64,000 nucleotides of DNA from Muscardinus avellanarius (Eukaryota; Chordata; Mammalia; Rodentia; Gliridae): NCBI GenBank assembly GCA_963383645.1, contig OY726571.1, forward strand, positions 81,350,888 through 81,414,887. Direction: 5' to 3'. Both the position numbers and the translations under genes were made by a program. The notes beneath the pieces are model-generated. The model was not told the DNA's origin and did not search any database. It saw nothing but the letters and a program-made list of their open reading frames with translations. Each line of letters starts with the position of its first letter. The first letter of the stretch is position 1. Shown here in pieces: positions 48,165-56,251 of the stretch.

Positions 48165-51100
48165 ACACACACACACACATACGCACACACATACACACAC
48201 ACACACACCAGGGATTGAACCCTGAGGCATTTTACTTCTGAGCTACATTCCCAGGCTTTTTTTATTTGAATTTTTTATTTTGAAACAGGTCTTACTAAGT
48301 TGCTGAGGTTGTCCTCGAATGTGCAATTTTCCTACCTCAGTCTCCCAAGCATTGGGATTACAAGCATGCATCACTACACCTGCCCTGCTAAGGCGCACTC
48401 TCTCTCTCTTTATCTTTCAGAGCAAAACTGGAGCCCTAGAAGGCCCAGAAGTGGACGGTTTTGTCAAAGACATGATGGAGCTTGTGCAGGTGACTTTGTG
48501 AGGCTGTGGAGATTATTCCCGCCCTGGGCCAGGGCTGCCATTCTGGTTGATCCCATTGTTTATTTGTGGGAATGAGTAGGATTGAAGGTTAATGCTAGAG
48601 AAAGAAAGTTAGACATAGTCTGTTTAATAACCTTTGAGATTCTGTGAAAAGCAAAAAGTCTTCCTTGCCTTCTTATGATCGAGCTTAAAATACAGGGAAT
48701 CATCATAGAAGCATCCTTTTTTAAAGAGCATCTTTTAGCATCATTTAAAAAACCATCTAGGTTACCAAAATAATATATCATTCTGTATTTTACTATTTTA
48801 TTTTTAATTGCAGAAAGTCCTTTCTACTATCCTGGACTTGGTTATTAGAATAGCTAAGCTTTAAAAAATTCAGTGTCATATAATAAATCTTATATTTGGG
48901 ATTGTAATATTTTTCATGAAAGAGTTTATCTGATCCCTAGCTTAAAAATGGATACTTCTCTGTTAAGATATTGCTGTGGTTGGGGCTGATATAATTAGGT
49001 TATATTTACATCACATGGCTATTTTTATGTAGGATAGACAGTGTTTTATAAAGGTAATCTCCTTTGAGATACTGCAGAACTGTATTGATCGGCTGAATAA
49101 CCTGATTAAGCAGATCATTTTCAACTCCTTTCCCATGGGACTGTGTAGACAATGAACTTAACAGTCTGTATTGGTAGGAATTCTTTTTTGAGGTTTGTTC
49201 AATACACAATGATTATTTCCTGGTTGGCCCAGACAGCAGCAAATAAGAATAGCAATTACAAACTGTTTTTGGCAGTTCTTTGCAAGTCTGATTCAAAACT
49301 AGGGAGCCTTGCACCAGAAAAATGCATAGATAATGATTTTCGCACAACTCTCCAGGAAATTTGCATACTATGATTGAGCAGACAAAATTCTCTTTTGTCT
49401 AACTGGAATAACTGAGACATCTCCTGATTTCTGCTCGTCTAGTCCCAGTGACTCTTTCCCCCATGACTTGATGCACCTGTTGGAGGTACAGAGGCATCTG
49501 CATAGATGCACATCACTGATGTGCTTGTGAGGTGTTTCCTTTTGTATTGATTTCTAAAAGAAAATCTCATTTTTCTCATTATCTACTTAATGACTTCTAT
49601 AACAGAAACTGAACAATGATCTGTGGGACATTGAAGTTGCATGGCAGAAAGACTTGTCAAACTGGAGTTTCGGTTTGCCTTTGATGGGAGGAGTGGGATG
49701 ACGAACCCACTTTAAAGAGCAGCCTGACCTCCTCTGTGCAATGGAACTAGAGACCGTGGCTGCCTGGGTGCAGGCCTGGGTGCTCCGGGTCCTTACAGAG
49801 AGCTGCCTCCTGCTTCTCCCTGGGGTCTACACATGTAGCTGGGCAGGGATTGTGAACGCTCAGCCCGAGTGAACAGTCAGTCATTGACCAAATACACCTT
49901 CCTTCATTGCTATTTGTTTTCTTTAATTTTGGCTCAAACTGTGGGAAATGAGTTTTCCTGGGTCTGAGGTAGCACTTGTTGCTGGGTTTTCACCAGCTGG
50001 GCAACTTGAGGGGCTGGGTTCAGCCTGAATAAATGAACCCAAGATTTGGAAATGTGGTTTCTAGAGTGGCTGTCATGGTGGCAGAGGCTAGCCCTCTTCC
50101 TCTTGTATCACCTCATTTTTTCTTTCCTTCCTTCCTTGCTTCCTCCCTTTTTCCTTCCGAGGAGACAGCAAAAAACATTGAACAGTGCTTGGGCTTTTCT
50201 GATTCTAGATGAGCCATTCACTAACTGCACACTTGTAAACAAGTTACTCGACCTCTCTGATATCTGTTTTGTCATCAATAAAACAGGTACAACTATAGGT
50301 GCTTCCCAAGATGGTGTGATGACTAGAGAATAACAGAGACACCCTGAGTACAGTAAGATTTCTCAAAATAACAGTCTTTCTAGATCAAAGCAGCTGTCAT
50401 CTTTAGAGTACATTTCTGAACCTGAGAGTAGTTAACACTTAAGAGGGAATTTCAAAAGGAATCAGCAGCTCAGTGCATGGCCATCTGCTCTAGTGGGTAA
50501 TCTTGACTGAGACAGTGATGTAAAAGAAGATAGGCAGAGCTAAGTCCACACACTTGTAATCCCAGTACTTGGAAGACAGAAACAGGAGGATCACAGGTTC
50601 AAAGACAGCCTGAGCAAGTAATAAGTCTCCCATCAACCTAGCAAGACCCTGTTTTTTTTGTTGTTTGTTTTTTTGCAGGTCTGGGGATGAAACCCAGGGG
50701 CATTTGACCTCTGAGCTACAGCTCTGCCCTATTTTTTATTCTTTATTTTGAAACTGGGTCTCACTGAGCTGCAGAGAGCCTCACTAAGTAGCTGAGGCTG
50801 TCCGCGAACCGCGATCCTCCAGTCTCAGCCTCCCGAATGCTGGGATTATAAGCATGTGCCACCACTCCCGGCTTGCAAGACCCTGTTTTAAAATAAAAAT
50901 AAAAAATAAGGTTGGGAGTGCAGCTTGGAGGTAGAATGTCCCTGTGTTCAATCTCCATTACCATAAAATAAAGAAGATATGCAAAAGATATGCAGAAGAT
51001 ATGCTTCTATTAAGATTGTCGGACAGCAATTCACCTACCATCATTTAAAATTTTTACTTTATTTCTGATTATAAATTATTTCTGCATAATTATTTCAAAA

Positions 51101-54100
51101 ATATTGAAATAAAGAAAAGCAAAAATTAAGAAGCCAAGAAGAATTCAGGTTGAGAAATTAGGGTCTAAACCACTCTGTACTCTAAGCCAGGTCTTTCCAT
51201 CCACTGGCAATGTACCTTGGGCATCTCCAAATCTCAGCTTCGTCATCTGGAAGATGGGAATTGTCATAGATCCTACCTTTGCTAAATTGTCATGTAGTTG
51301 TTGTTGTTGCTGCTGCTGCTGCTGCTGTTGTTGTTGTTGTTATTTGGTACTGGGGATTTAATCCAGGAGCATTCTTACCCTGAGCTACATTCTCAAACAT
51401 ATTTTTTATTTTGAAACAGGGTCTCACTAGGTTGCTGAGAGCTTCACAGAGTTGCTGAGGCTGGTCTTGAACCTGCTCTCTTCCTGTCTCAGTCTCCTAA
51501 GGACTGGATTACAGGCATAGTCGACCACATCCCACTTGTCATAAATATTTTAGGAGAAAATATACATAAGGCAGTTCATGTTGTGCTACTTAATTAATTA
51601 TTATACATAATAAGCTGTTACTAAGAGCTCAATAAATAATAGCTATTAATACTATTTCACAATATATGGAAGCCAAGATAGCATTAATTTGTTTGTTTAT
51701 TTATTTATTTTCAGCGCTGGGAATTTAACCCAGGGGTGCTCTATTGCTGAGCTACACTGCCAGCCCTTTTTACTTTGAGGTAGTCTCATTAAATTACCCA
51801 GGCTGGCCTTGAATTTGCAATCTTCCTGCCTCAGTTTCTATGAGTTTAGTTGCTATGATTGTAGCTATTTCCATATAATTTTTCTAAAAGAAAACCCACC
51901 TAGCTGTCTATATGCAGTGTAATTTTGCTGAATTCCTCCTTAAAATGCTTCGGTTTGAATCTGGGTTATCTTAATAATTTTCAGTGATTCTACTTTACAG
52001 TTGTCACTGAGTTTGGTAATGGTATTCAAAGGTCAGTAACAAAAGACAGAAGTTCAAACCAGAAACATAGTAAATAAGACATTTCCCAGAGAATATTAAA
52101 GAGAAGGGGAAAATTCTAGACTGTTCAAAAAGACTTTGGAAGCAAGGCAGTCCTGCTCTTTGATGGGCTCATATCCCCTCAGTGTGGACAAGAAATCCCC
52201 TCATCACTTTGGTTCCTGACTCTGCTTCTACAGGGCTATTGGGACAGCAAGACGATGCCCCACCCCCCTGCCCAAGCACCAGCAATTCAGCATTAACAGA
52301 GATCCCTAGATAATTTGTTGAGCTGGAAAGTATGTACACGGTAATTGCTTATTAATGTTCTCCTTTGTAGCCAAATAATGGGGATATAAACCTTTCTAGA
52401 TCTCTCTAGTTTTTATTGGACCTATCTTATTCTTCTAGGATTCTTTAAAAAAAAATCACTATATAAATTGAAGAATTTATCTGACATTTTGGGGCTTTGT
52501 AAACAGAGTCCTCTCTTGTGACTGTGTGTGTGTGTGTGTGTTTTGGTGGTACTGGGGATGGAACTCTTCTACCTCCGGGCTACACTCCCAGACCAATTTT
52601 ATATTTTTATTTAGAAACAGGGTCTCTTAAACCAGCGAGGCTGGCTTCAAACTTGCACGATCCTCCTGTCTCCGCCTCCCACGCACGGGGATTACAAGTG
52701 TGCGCCAACCATGCCCAGCTTCTCTTGTGACTTTTTAATTTTCATTTTATAAGAAAGTCATGTGACAAAGCAATATATGGAATTTATAATTTAGACTTTT
52801 TGTGGTACTGGGTCTTGAACCCAGATCCTCATGCTTTTGCGCAACTGTTCAGTTGCTTTGAGCTATATACCCAGCTCTGGAATTCATTTTAAGAGCACTT
52901 TCAGAGCAGAACCACTACCAGGTCAGCACTGAGCTGGCCTAGTTGCTAAGTTTAGAGTTCTGGACAGGTTCCTTGATTGTGATAATAACCTAAAGTGAGC
53001 CCATTTTACACACTTTTAATTTTTGAAAAACCATGTTTGATGTTTATGTTGGCATTGCATTCACAAGATTATGTGGATTTCAGAACAACCCGCTCCCAAT
53101 GCTTGGAAAACAGTGCCTAAGTCTTTCCTCTGTCAGTCTGATAAGTTAGCAAGTCCCTGAGGAAACAGTCACAGCTTCGTTTCAACTATGTTATTGGGGT
53201 AATGGACACAAAAAGCTACAGATACTTATTGTATACAATTTTATGTGTTTGGAGATAAGGATACAACCATAAAATCATCTCCACATCGATACTATGAATT
53301 TATTCATCATCTGCAAGTTTTCCTGGCCCCTCACTTTTTGTGTTTTTGTTTTGTTTTTCCTTTTGTGGTAAGAGCACAACATCTTGTGGTTATCACAACA
53401 TTTTGTGATAAGATGTCAACATCTTCCCTCCTAGCAACATTTTAAGAATACTGTGCAGAATTGTCAGCCACATGCACATAATCTCTGTGCAAGACTTTTG
53501 AGAGCCTGTGGCTCACTCAGCACAGCACATAAAAATCAGCACAAGAACCTGCGATTTAATCTAGAAGGTGGAAAGTAAAAAACTCAAGACCTCCTAAGGA
53601 GTAAAAATGTGAGCAGTAATACTGGAAGCCAAGGGAATGGCTCAACTTTCTAACTTGTCAAGATGTATAAGTTCTCTCTGAGCCTCTGTTTCCTAATCCA
53701 TAAAAATAGGTGTAATTATTTACCTCCCAGCGTTAGGATGAGGATTAAACGAAATCTCCAAGGGAGAATTGATTCGTTTAAACATTGCTTAACTTCTGCA
53801 GGCATTTGAGCTTAAAGTCTTTTTCCTAGCTAACATGCACCGCAATTCCTTCTTAGTACTAAAAATATCCCTTGGAATAAATCCTAGGTTCCTAGCTCAA
53901 CAGCATAATGGAAAACATTAGATTTTCATTCCATATAACCCCTCTTTAAACCAGAGGTACACAAACCTCCCACTGGTAAGTAATAGTGTGTCTTCTCTCA
54001 TGGGTGCGAGCAAGAACAAATTTGTGATCACCATTCTCTATGTTGAGACAAAATATCCCTGTTACTATTGTTAATAAAACAGGCTTTTCATGAGAACCGT

Positions 54101-54462
54101 GAGCAAGTAATGTAGAAATAGAAGCTTTTTATTGCTGGGAGGGACAGGCTGAGAAGTGAAGCTACTGGCTGAAAACATATCCTCAGTGCGGTTTTCTTGA
54201 GGAGGGCTGGGCTCCTTGTGGCTGCCCCCTTTGAAGCTCTCCAATGGCAGCACCTGCCCAGGGTCCCAGGGCGGGTGTTGGAGGGACACCTGCCTTTGTC
54301 CTGTCTACTGATGCCTCCTCTTGTCATCCTCAGCCTAGCATCAGCGGCGTGGACCTTGATAAGTTCCGAGAGATTCTCTTGCGTCACTGTGATGTGAACA
54401 AGGATGGAAAAATCCAGAAGTCTGAGCTGGCTCTGTGTCTTGGGCTGAAGATGAGCCCTTGA
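24714..54462 (+). CDS. SCGN: Secretagogin, six-EF-hand Ca2+ sensor (11 joined exons)
   Basis: Join: 24714-24795, 26205-26275, 33532-33624, 34887-34976, 39179-39235, 39635-39712, 45371-45426, 45880-45925, 46167-46226, 48421-48489, 54334-54462 (831 nt, 276 residues plus stop). Secretagogin is a cytosolic Ca2+ sensor of pancreatic islets and neuroendocrine neurons that binds SNARE-related partners such as SNAP-25. Start: ATG in a strong context (CACCATGG). EF loops: 1 at 25-36 (Asp25, Asp27, but Lys at loop position 5); 2 at 71-82 (Ser at position 1, so degenerate); 3 at 118-129; 4 at 162-173 (Asp at position 12); 5 at 210-221; 6 at 254-265. Loops 3-6 keep their ligands. No signal peptide or membrane segment is seen. 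Introns are all GT-AG; intron 1 is phase 1, intron 7 phase 2, the rest phase 0. The C-terminal half is nearly identical to mammalian orthologues as I recall them; exon 3 is the most diverged. The frame is intact, with no sign of decay. Confidence 0.96.
24921..24966. repeat. (GT)n microsatellite in SCGN intron 1
   Basis: 23 GT units, 125 nt past the exon 1 donor. Confidence 0.97.
25243..25555 (+). mobile_element. B1-dID-type SINE with long A-rich tail
   Basis: It has GCTGGGTGGGAGTGGTGGCAC, a linker with (CAAA)n, a dID half (GAGGGTACAGCTCAGAGG) and a tail grown into A and GAAA runs to about 25555. Confidence 0.85.
25578..25817 (+). mobile_element. B1-dID SINE, 'CTTAAGAGACC' subfamily, with (AAT)n tail
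   Basis: The exact duplication AAATCTACTAACTA flanks it (25564-25577, 25818-25831). The tail is about 14 or more AAT units (25767-25810). Confidence 0.93.
26205..26275 (+). CDS. SCGN: SCGN coding exon 2
   Basis: It encodes residues 28-51 ([14 protein letters not shown] ... KLGTD), completing EF-hand 1. The donor is GTAAGT (phase 0). Confidence 0.95.
27225..27545 (+). repeat. Long CT-rich tract in SCGN intron 2
   Basis: About 320 nt dominated by degenerate TCTC/CTTT units, with several internal CAG/TAG sites. Confidence 0.75.
28870..29075 (-). mobile_element. B1-dID-type SINE
   Basis: Flanked by CAGCRGAGTTCTT (28857-28869, 29076-29088, one mismatch). Confidence 0.88.
29469..29659 (-). mobile_element. 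B1-dID SINE, 'CTTAAGAGACC' subfamily
   Basis: The exact duplication AGCCTGGACTT flanks it (29458-29468, 29660-29670). The reversed element includes GTCTCTTAAGCCAG. Confidence 0.93.
29713..29763. repeat. (GT)n microsatellite
   Basis: About 25 units with one interruption. Confidence 0.95.
30200..30362 (+). repeat. MIR element
   Basis: It contains CTCCTTGAACCTCAGTGTTC, CATAAAATGGGAATAATCATG and GTGTAAAGTGC, the MIR core order. Confidence 0.75.
31494..31697 (-). mobile_element. B1-dID-type SINE
   Basis: Reversed element with ATTAAACCCAGGGGCATTC, CTGGGCTACACTCCCAGCC and GCATCACCACACCCAG. Confidence 0.85.
32075..32165 (+). repeat. MIR fragment
   Basis: TGGACCCGTTTCCTCATCAATAAAATGAAAGAG is the MIR core pattern. 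Confidence 0.5.
32191..32421 (-). mobile_element. B1-dID-type SINE
   Basis: Reversed element with a (GTTTTT)n tail, GGTTGAACTCAGCACTCTAC, CCAGCCC and GTGCGCCACTATGCCTGGC. Confidence 0.85.
32860..32945 (+). repeat. MIR-like fragment
   Basis: GTCTGGCTTAGTGCCCAGGC and GCTTTACAAATATTTGCTCA resemble an MIR 3' part. Confidence 0.35.
33532..33624 (+). CDS. SCGN: SCGN coding exon 3
   Basis: It encodes residues 52-82 (begins [18 protein letters not shown]). EF loop 2 (71-82) has Ser at position 1 and Glu at position 5, with Gly76 and Glu82 kept, so it is unlikely to bind Ca2+. The human protein, as I recall it, has Asp at position 1. The donor is GTACCT. Confidence 0.93.
33786..34000 (+). mobile_element. 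B1-dID-type SINE
   Basis: It starts AGCCGGGCTTGGTGACGCATG and has a dID half GCTGGAGGTATAGCTCAAAGG with a poly(A) tail. Confidence 0.9.
34330..34625 (+). repeat. MIR element(s)
   Basis: ACAAGTTCTTTATCTC, GTTTCCATCATTAG, TTACTAGGATTAAATGAG and GCCTGGCACATATTAG give an MIR; a second tail (ATTAAGTGCTAAATAAAT) follows at 34565-34625. Confidence 0.65.
34887..34976 (+). CDS. SCGN: SCGN coding exon 4
   Basis: It encodes residues 83-112 ([16 protein letters not shown] ... VEFMQ), the linker and first helix before EF-hand 3. The donor is GTGAGT. Confidence 0.95.
35800..36855 (+). mobile_element. Old L1M/HAL1-type 3' end
   Basis: It shows CTGCTGGTGGGAATGG, TTTTGACTTAATAATTCTG, AAACTGTATATGTAGTGTGATC, TTGTACAATGAACATG and ends in AGAAAAAAAG, the order of ancient mammalian L1 3' ends. 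Another old repeat (36222-36300) may be inserted. Confidence 0.6.
37549..37758 (+). mobile_element. B1-ID dimer with an undeleted ID half
   Basis: The left half is B1-like (AGGTGCAGTGGCCCAGATC). The right half, TAGGAATGTAGCTCAATGG, then ATTTGCCTAACATGCATGAC, keeps the central ID segment lost from the dID of the other dimers. The tail is (AAAT)n. Confidence 0.75.
37781..37981 (+). mobile_element. B1-dID-type SINE
   Basis: GTACATGTTGGTGCATGCC, GAGGACCATAGGTTCGAG and dID half GTGTAGCTCCGAGGTAGAATG with an A tail. Confidence 0.85.
39016..39077 (+). repeat. Short direct repeat 100 nt before exon 5
   Basis: AAAGTTTTAYTTGCACCCAGT occurs at 39016-39036 and 39057-39077 with one difference. Confidence 0.9.
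39179..39235 (+). CDS. SCGN: SCGN coding exon 5
   Basis: It encodes residues 113-131 ([19 protein letters not shown]), with the whole EF loop 3: Asp118, Asp120, Ser122, Gly123, Ser126, Glu129. The donor is GTAAGT. Confidence 0.95.
39236..39634 (+). other. SCGN: SCGN intron 5
   Basis: 399 nt, phase 0, with no repeats recognised. The acceptor is GGTGTCACAG. Confidence 0.9.
39635..39712 (+). CDS. SCGN: SCGN coding exon 6
   Basis: It encodes residues 132-157 ([16 protein letters not shown] ... CTGTL), the second helix of EF-hand 3 and the linker. The donor is GTGAGT. Confidence 0.95.
40110..40245 (+). repeat. MIR element
   Basis: TTAACCTCTGCTGTAACACGG, TACCTCACTACTGTGAGGGTG and ACCTAACACATGCCAG follow MIR order. 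Confidence 0.55.
40605..40819 (-). mobile_element. B1-dID-type SINE
   Basis: Flanked by TAYAAAGTATTCTT (40591-40604, 40820-40833, one mismatch). Confidence 0.92.
41352..41388. repeat. Poly(T) tract, about 37 nt
   Basis: An uninterrupted T run with no recognisable SINE or L1 attached on either side. Confidence 0.95.
41880..42395 (+). repeat. Ancient interspersed repeat, family unresolved
   Basis: ATTCCATGAACATTTGTTAAAT, CCCAGGTACTACTCTAG, GAAGGCCTGAGGGTG, AGCAAGGAGG and GAGATTGGGGTCTACTC recall a widespread old mammalian repeat. I cannot name the family with confidence. Confidence 0.45.
42695..42900 (+). mobile_element. B1-dID-type SINE
   Basis: It starts AGCCAGGAGTTGTGGCGCAC. AAGKTCCCTAARTGA-like duplications flank it (42681-42694, 42901-42915). 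Confidence 0.9.
45371..45426 (+). CDS. SCGN: SCGN coding exon 7
   Basis: It encodes residues 158-175 and two bases of codon 176, with EF loop 4: Asp162, Asn164, Asp166, Gly167, Asp170, Asp173. The donor is GTGTGT (phase 2). Confidence 0.95.
45427..45879 (+). other. SCGN: SCGN intron 7
   Basis: 453 nt, phase 2, with no repeats recognised. The acceptor is TTCCCTTCTTAG. Confidence 0.9.
45880..45925 (+). CDS. SCGN: SCGN coding exon 8
   Basis: It completes Arg176 and encodes [15 protein letters not shown] (177-191). The donor is GTAAGT. Confidence 0.95.
45926..46166 (+). other. SCGN: SCGN intron 8
   Basis: The shortest intron, 241 nt, phase 0. The acceptor is CCATACACAG. Confidence 0.9.
46167..46226 (+). 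CDS. SCGN: SCGN coding exon 9
   Basis: It encodes residues 192-211 ([20 protein letters not shown]), the first helix of EF-hand 5 and loop positions 1-2. The donor is GTAAGT. Confidence 0.95.
46785..47275 (+). repeat. MIR element split by a SINE
   Basis: The left part (ACCTGGGTTTGCATC, CATGTGATCCAGGGCAGG) is at 46785-46920. The right part (GGGGATTAAATGAATTC, GTGCTTGGCATATAAG) is at 47160-47275. Confidence 0.65.
46922..47148 (+). mobile_element. B1-dID-type SINE with (AAAAAT)n linker
   Basis: It starts AACTGGGTGTGGTAGCACAGG. The linker has expanded into about seven AAAAAT units (47033-47076) before the dID half. Confidence 0.9.
47831..48061 (-). mobile_element. B1-dID-type SINE
   Basis: TTTATTMTTTG flanks it (about 47819-47829, 48062-48072). 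The tail is a long poly(T). Confidence 0.88.
48131..48209. repeat. (TC)n and (AC)n compound microsatellite
   Basis: A run of TC (about 48129-48158) is followed by interrupted ACAC (48165-48209). Confidence 0.95.
48210..48390 (-). mobile_element. B1-dID-type SINE next to SCGN exon 10
   Basis: Reversed element from AGGGATTGAACCCTGAGGC to GCATCACTACACCTG. It ends about 30 nt before the exon 10 acceptor. Confidence 0.85.
48421..48489 (+). CDS. SCGN: SCGN coding exon 10
   Basis: It encodes residues 212-234 ([19 protein letters not shown] ... LVQ), the rest of EF loop 5 (Ser212, Thr214, Gly215, Glu218, Glu221) and its exit helix. The donor is GTGACT. Confidence 0.95.
50200..50335 (+). repeat. MIR element
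   Basis: ACAAGTTACTCGACCTCTCTG, CATCAATAAAACAGGTAC and GTGTGATGACTAGAGAATA follow MIR order. Confidence 0.65.
50535..50975 (+). mobile_element. B1-dID-type SINE interrupted by a reversed SINE
   Basis: The B1 half (CACACTTGTAATCCCAGTAC) is at 50535-50655 and the linker plus dID half (GGTTGGGAGTGCAGCTTGG) at 50875-50975. Confidence 0.85.
50656..50874 (-). mobile_element. SINE nested in a SINE
   Basis: The exact duplication GCAAGACCCTGTTTT (50641-50655, 50875-50889) flanks this minus-strand B1-dID copy. Confidence 0.93.
51165..51296 (+). repeat. MIR element
   Basis: ACCTTGGGCATCTCCAAATC, TCAGCTTCGTCATCTGG and GAAGATGGGAATTGTCATAG fit an MIR. Confidence 0.6.
51297..51342. repeat. (GTT)n(GCT)n(GTT)n triplet repeat
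   Basis: An array of GTT, six GCT, then GTT units lies at the tail of a minus-strand SINE. Confidence 0.95.
51343..51535 (-). mobile_element. B1-dID-type SINE
   Basis: Reversed element with GGTACTGGGGATTTAATCC, GTTGCTGAGG and CGACCACATCCCAC. Confidence 0.85.
51690..51875 (-). mobile_element. Old B1-dID-type SINE
   Basis: GGAATTTAACCCAGGGGTGC, TGAGCTACACTGCCAGCCC and CCAGGCTGGCCTTGAA; the far end is diverged. Confidence 0.7.
52524..52720 (-). mobile_element. B1-dID SINE, 'CTTAAGAGACC' subfamily, with (TG)n tail
   Basis: The exact duplication TCTCTTGTGACT flanks it (52512-52523, 52721-52732). The (TG)9 at 52523-52540 lies inside the duplication, in place of the usual poly(T). Confidence 0.93.
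52799..52877 (-). mobile_element. ID element (undeleted)
   Basis: The reverse reads GAGCTGGGTATATAGCTCAAAG with an intact central region, then GGGTTCAAGACCCAGTACC. Confidence 0.65.
53390..53411. repeat. Perfect hairpin palindrome
   Basis: TTATCACAA (53390-53398), loop CATT, TTGTGATAA (53403-53411). A further ACATC/GATGT pair extends it with a 6-nt bulge. Confidence 0.85.
53660..53765 (+). repeat. MIR element
   Basis: CTGAGCCTCTGTTTCCTAATC, CATAAAAATAGGTGTAAT and GATGAGGATTAAACG. Confidence 0.65.
54334..54462 (+). CDS. SCGN: SCGN coding exon 11 and stop
   Basis: It encodes residues 235-276, starting [11 protein letters not shown], with EF loop 6 (Asp254, Asn256, Asp258, Gly259, Gln262, Glu265) and the C-terminus LGLKMSP. 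The TGA is at 54460-54462. An antisense frame over this exon is a shadow. Confidence 0.96.
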   Translation, partial: PSISGVDLDKFREILLRHCDVNKDGKIQKSELALCLGLKMSP

Positions 54463-54873
54463 TCTCCACGTGGCTTGTTCCTCCCCCACCTCATACTTCT
54501 GTGCTTTCATGTGGAATTGTGTCTGCTTTGCTGTCAGGGACAAATGGGTAATCTTCTCACTCACAGTATGGTTTTCTTGGGCAGGAGTGGAAGAGAGGGC
54601 CTCTTCCAGGAGCCACGGGATCCATCTCCCTGATGTCCCCACAGAGCCACTTGGCTTCCCCTCTGTTCCGGGGCCTCCTGTCTCCCCAAAGGTTTCTCGA
54701 GCTTGTTAGATCTGCTCAGTTTATTGCCAGGATGCTGGCGTGGCTGAGTACCTACATCTCCTGCTTTCCAGTGGCTTTCTGCTGAGTCTGAGTGGTACTT
54801 GGCATGTGTGGTAGTTCTATAGCTCCTACATGTCAATGTTTATGTGAAAATAAATCTGCAGTTGAAAACAAAA
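54463..54873 (+). other. SCGN: SCGN 3' UTR
   Basis: About 410 nt, free of repeats, from the stop to just past the AATAAA. The end is inferred. Confidence 0.8.
54849..54854 (+). terminator. SCGN: SCGN polyadenylation signal AATAAA
   Basis: A canonical signal, followed from about 54874 by a GU-rich stretch (TGTGCTGG ... TTTTGTGTTT), as expected downstream of the cleavage site. Confidence 0.85.
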
Positions 54874-54874
54874 A

Positions 54875-55595
54875 TGTGCTGGTCCTTGCTTTTGTGTTTC
54901 GGCTTTGGCAATGCTCTCCCTTGAATGGGTTTCTTTGAAGTTCTCTGGTGGTTTCTCAGGAGTTTGTACACCAAACATCAGTGTTGACTTTGCTTCGTTC
55001 CTGGTTTTGCACCCTGCAGTCACCTCAGAATTCATTCTGCCTACATTTAATTAAATTCTCTTTTAAACTCGGCTTCTGTTCTTAGCTTGTGGCTTCCCTG
55101 CCAGGCCAACATTAGTGCAGGGATCTGGGGACAGCTGCACCTTTCCCCTAGCTTGAAGTACCACAAAACAGCCATTTCTCTTGAAAACAGAAACTAAGCT
55201 ATGAACAGAGAGGGCTGTGAGGAAGGTGCCATTGTTATTTTTGTCTTAAGAGTTAGAATATTTGGGATTAGAGAGGGTAATTAGATGTATTAGCTACATC
55301 TCCTAGCTAATAAATAGCAAAGCAGGATAAATATTCATTTATAAACAGAATGCTTGCCTCTTATGGGGCATTAGGCAAGATATTTTAGTTGAGAACTTGG
55401 GCCATCCTCACCTCTGTGGGTCTTGACTCAGGGATCAAGTGGGCTTTGACACAACGTTGAATCTTTATTTCCTTTCATCTAGATGATAATTACGGTGGTT
55501 GATCATTAGTTGAGCACTTAGTAACTCCCAGCTGGGAGGGAAATAGTGTGGAGCCAGGGAAGTGTTTGCCCCAGGAATAAAATCTAGTGGTCCTA
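54875..55595. other. Intergenic unique sequence
   Basis: No gene or repeat was recognised. Confidence 0.5.
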
Positions 55596-55612
55596 AAAAT
55601 TAACTCAGTGAT

Positions 55613-55800
55613 CGCCGGGCGTGGTGGCGCACACTTGTAATCCCCGCGCTTGGGAGGCAGAGACAGGAGGATCGCACAGGTTTGAAGCCAGCAGCGCTGG
55701 CTTAAGAGACCCTGTTTCCAAATAAAAATATAAAATAAGTCAGGGAGTGTAGCCCAGAGGTAGAAGGGTTACCAGGAACACCAGTACCAACAACAACAAC
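55613..55800 (+). mobile_element. B1-dID SINE, 'CTTAAGAGACC' subfamily
   Basis: The exact duplication AAAATTAACTCAGTGAT flanks it (55596-55612, 55801-55817). The tail is (CAA)n. Confidence 0.95.
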
Positions 55801-55837
55801 AAAATTAACTCAGTGATAAAAAAAAAATATTACCTTA

Positions 55838-56029
55838 TTTTTTTGTATTGGGGATTGAACCTATGGGTATTCTACCTCCAAGCCACACCCCCATTCCTTT
55901 TTTATTCTTTATTTTATAACAGGGTCTCACCAGGTTGCTGAGAGTCTCACTAAGTTGCTGAGCCTGGTCTTGAACCTGTGATCCTCCTGTCTTAGCCTCC
56001 CAAATACTAGAATTACAGGCATGCCTGGC
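55838..56029 (-). mobile_element. B1-dID-type SINE
   Basis: Reversed element with GGGGATTGAACCTATGGG, CCAAGCCACACCCCC and GGCATGCCTGGC. Confidence 0.88.
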
Positions 56030-56040
56030 TAAAAAAATGC

Positions 56041-56251
56041 CTTTTTTTTATGGTACTGGGGGAGGAACTCAGGGGCTTTCTACCTCTGTGCTATACTCCC
56101 AGACCTAGTTTATATTTTATTTGGAAACAGGGTCTCACTAAGTTGCCAAGAGCCTCCCTAAGTAGCTGAGGCTGGCTTCGAACCTGTGTGATCCTCCTGT
56201 CTCAGCCTCCCAAGCGCAGGGATTACAAGCAGGTGCCACCATGCCCAGCTG
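56041..56251 (-). mobile_element. B1-dID-type SINE
   Basis: A second reversed copy directly after the first, with TATTTGGAAACAGGGTCTC and GTGCCACCATGCCCAGC. Confidence 0.9.

Larger units (their letters stand above)
46227..48420 (+). other. SCGN: SCGN intron 9
   Basis: 2194 nt, phase 0. It holds a SINE-split MIR, three SINEs and CT/CA microsatellites that reach close to the exon 10 acceptor (TTTATCTTTCAG). Confidence 0.9.
48490..54333 (+). other. SCGN: SCGN intron 10
   Basis: 5844 nt, phase 0. It holds many SINEs, MIRs, an ID element and a triplet repeat; 48490-50190 is largely unique. The acceptor is TTGTCATCCTCAG. Confidence 0.9.

Noticed and set aside
54088..54642. Minus-strand frame of 184 codons across SCGN exon 11
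   Set aside because: It is antisense to a well-supported coding exon and has no family signature.
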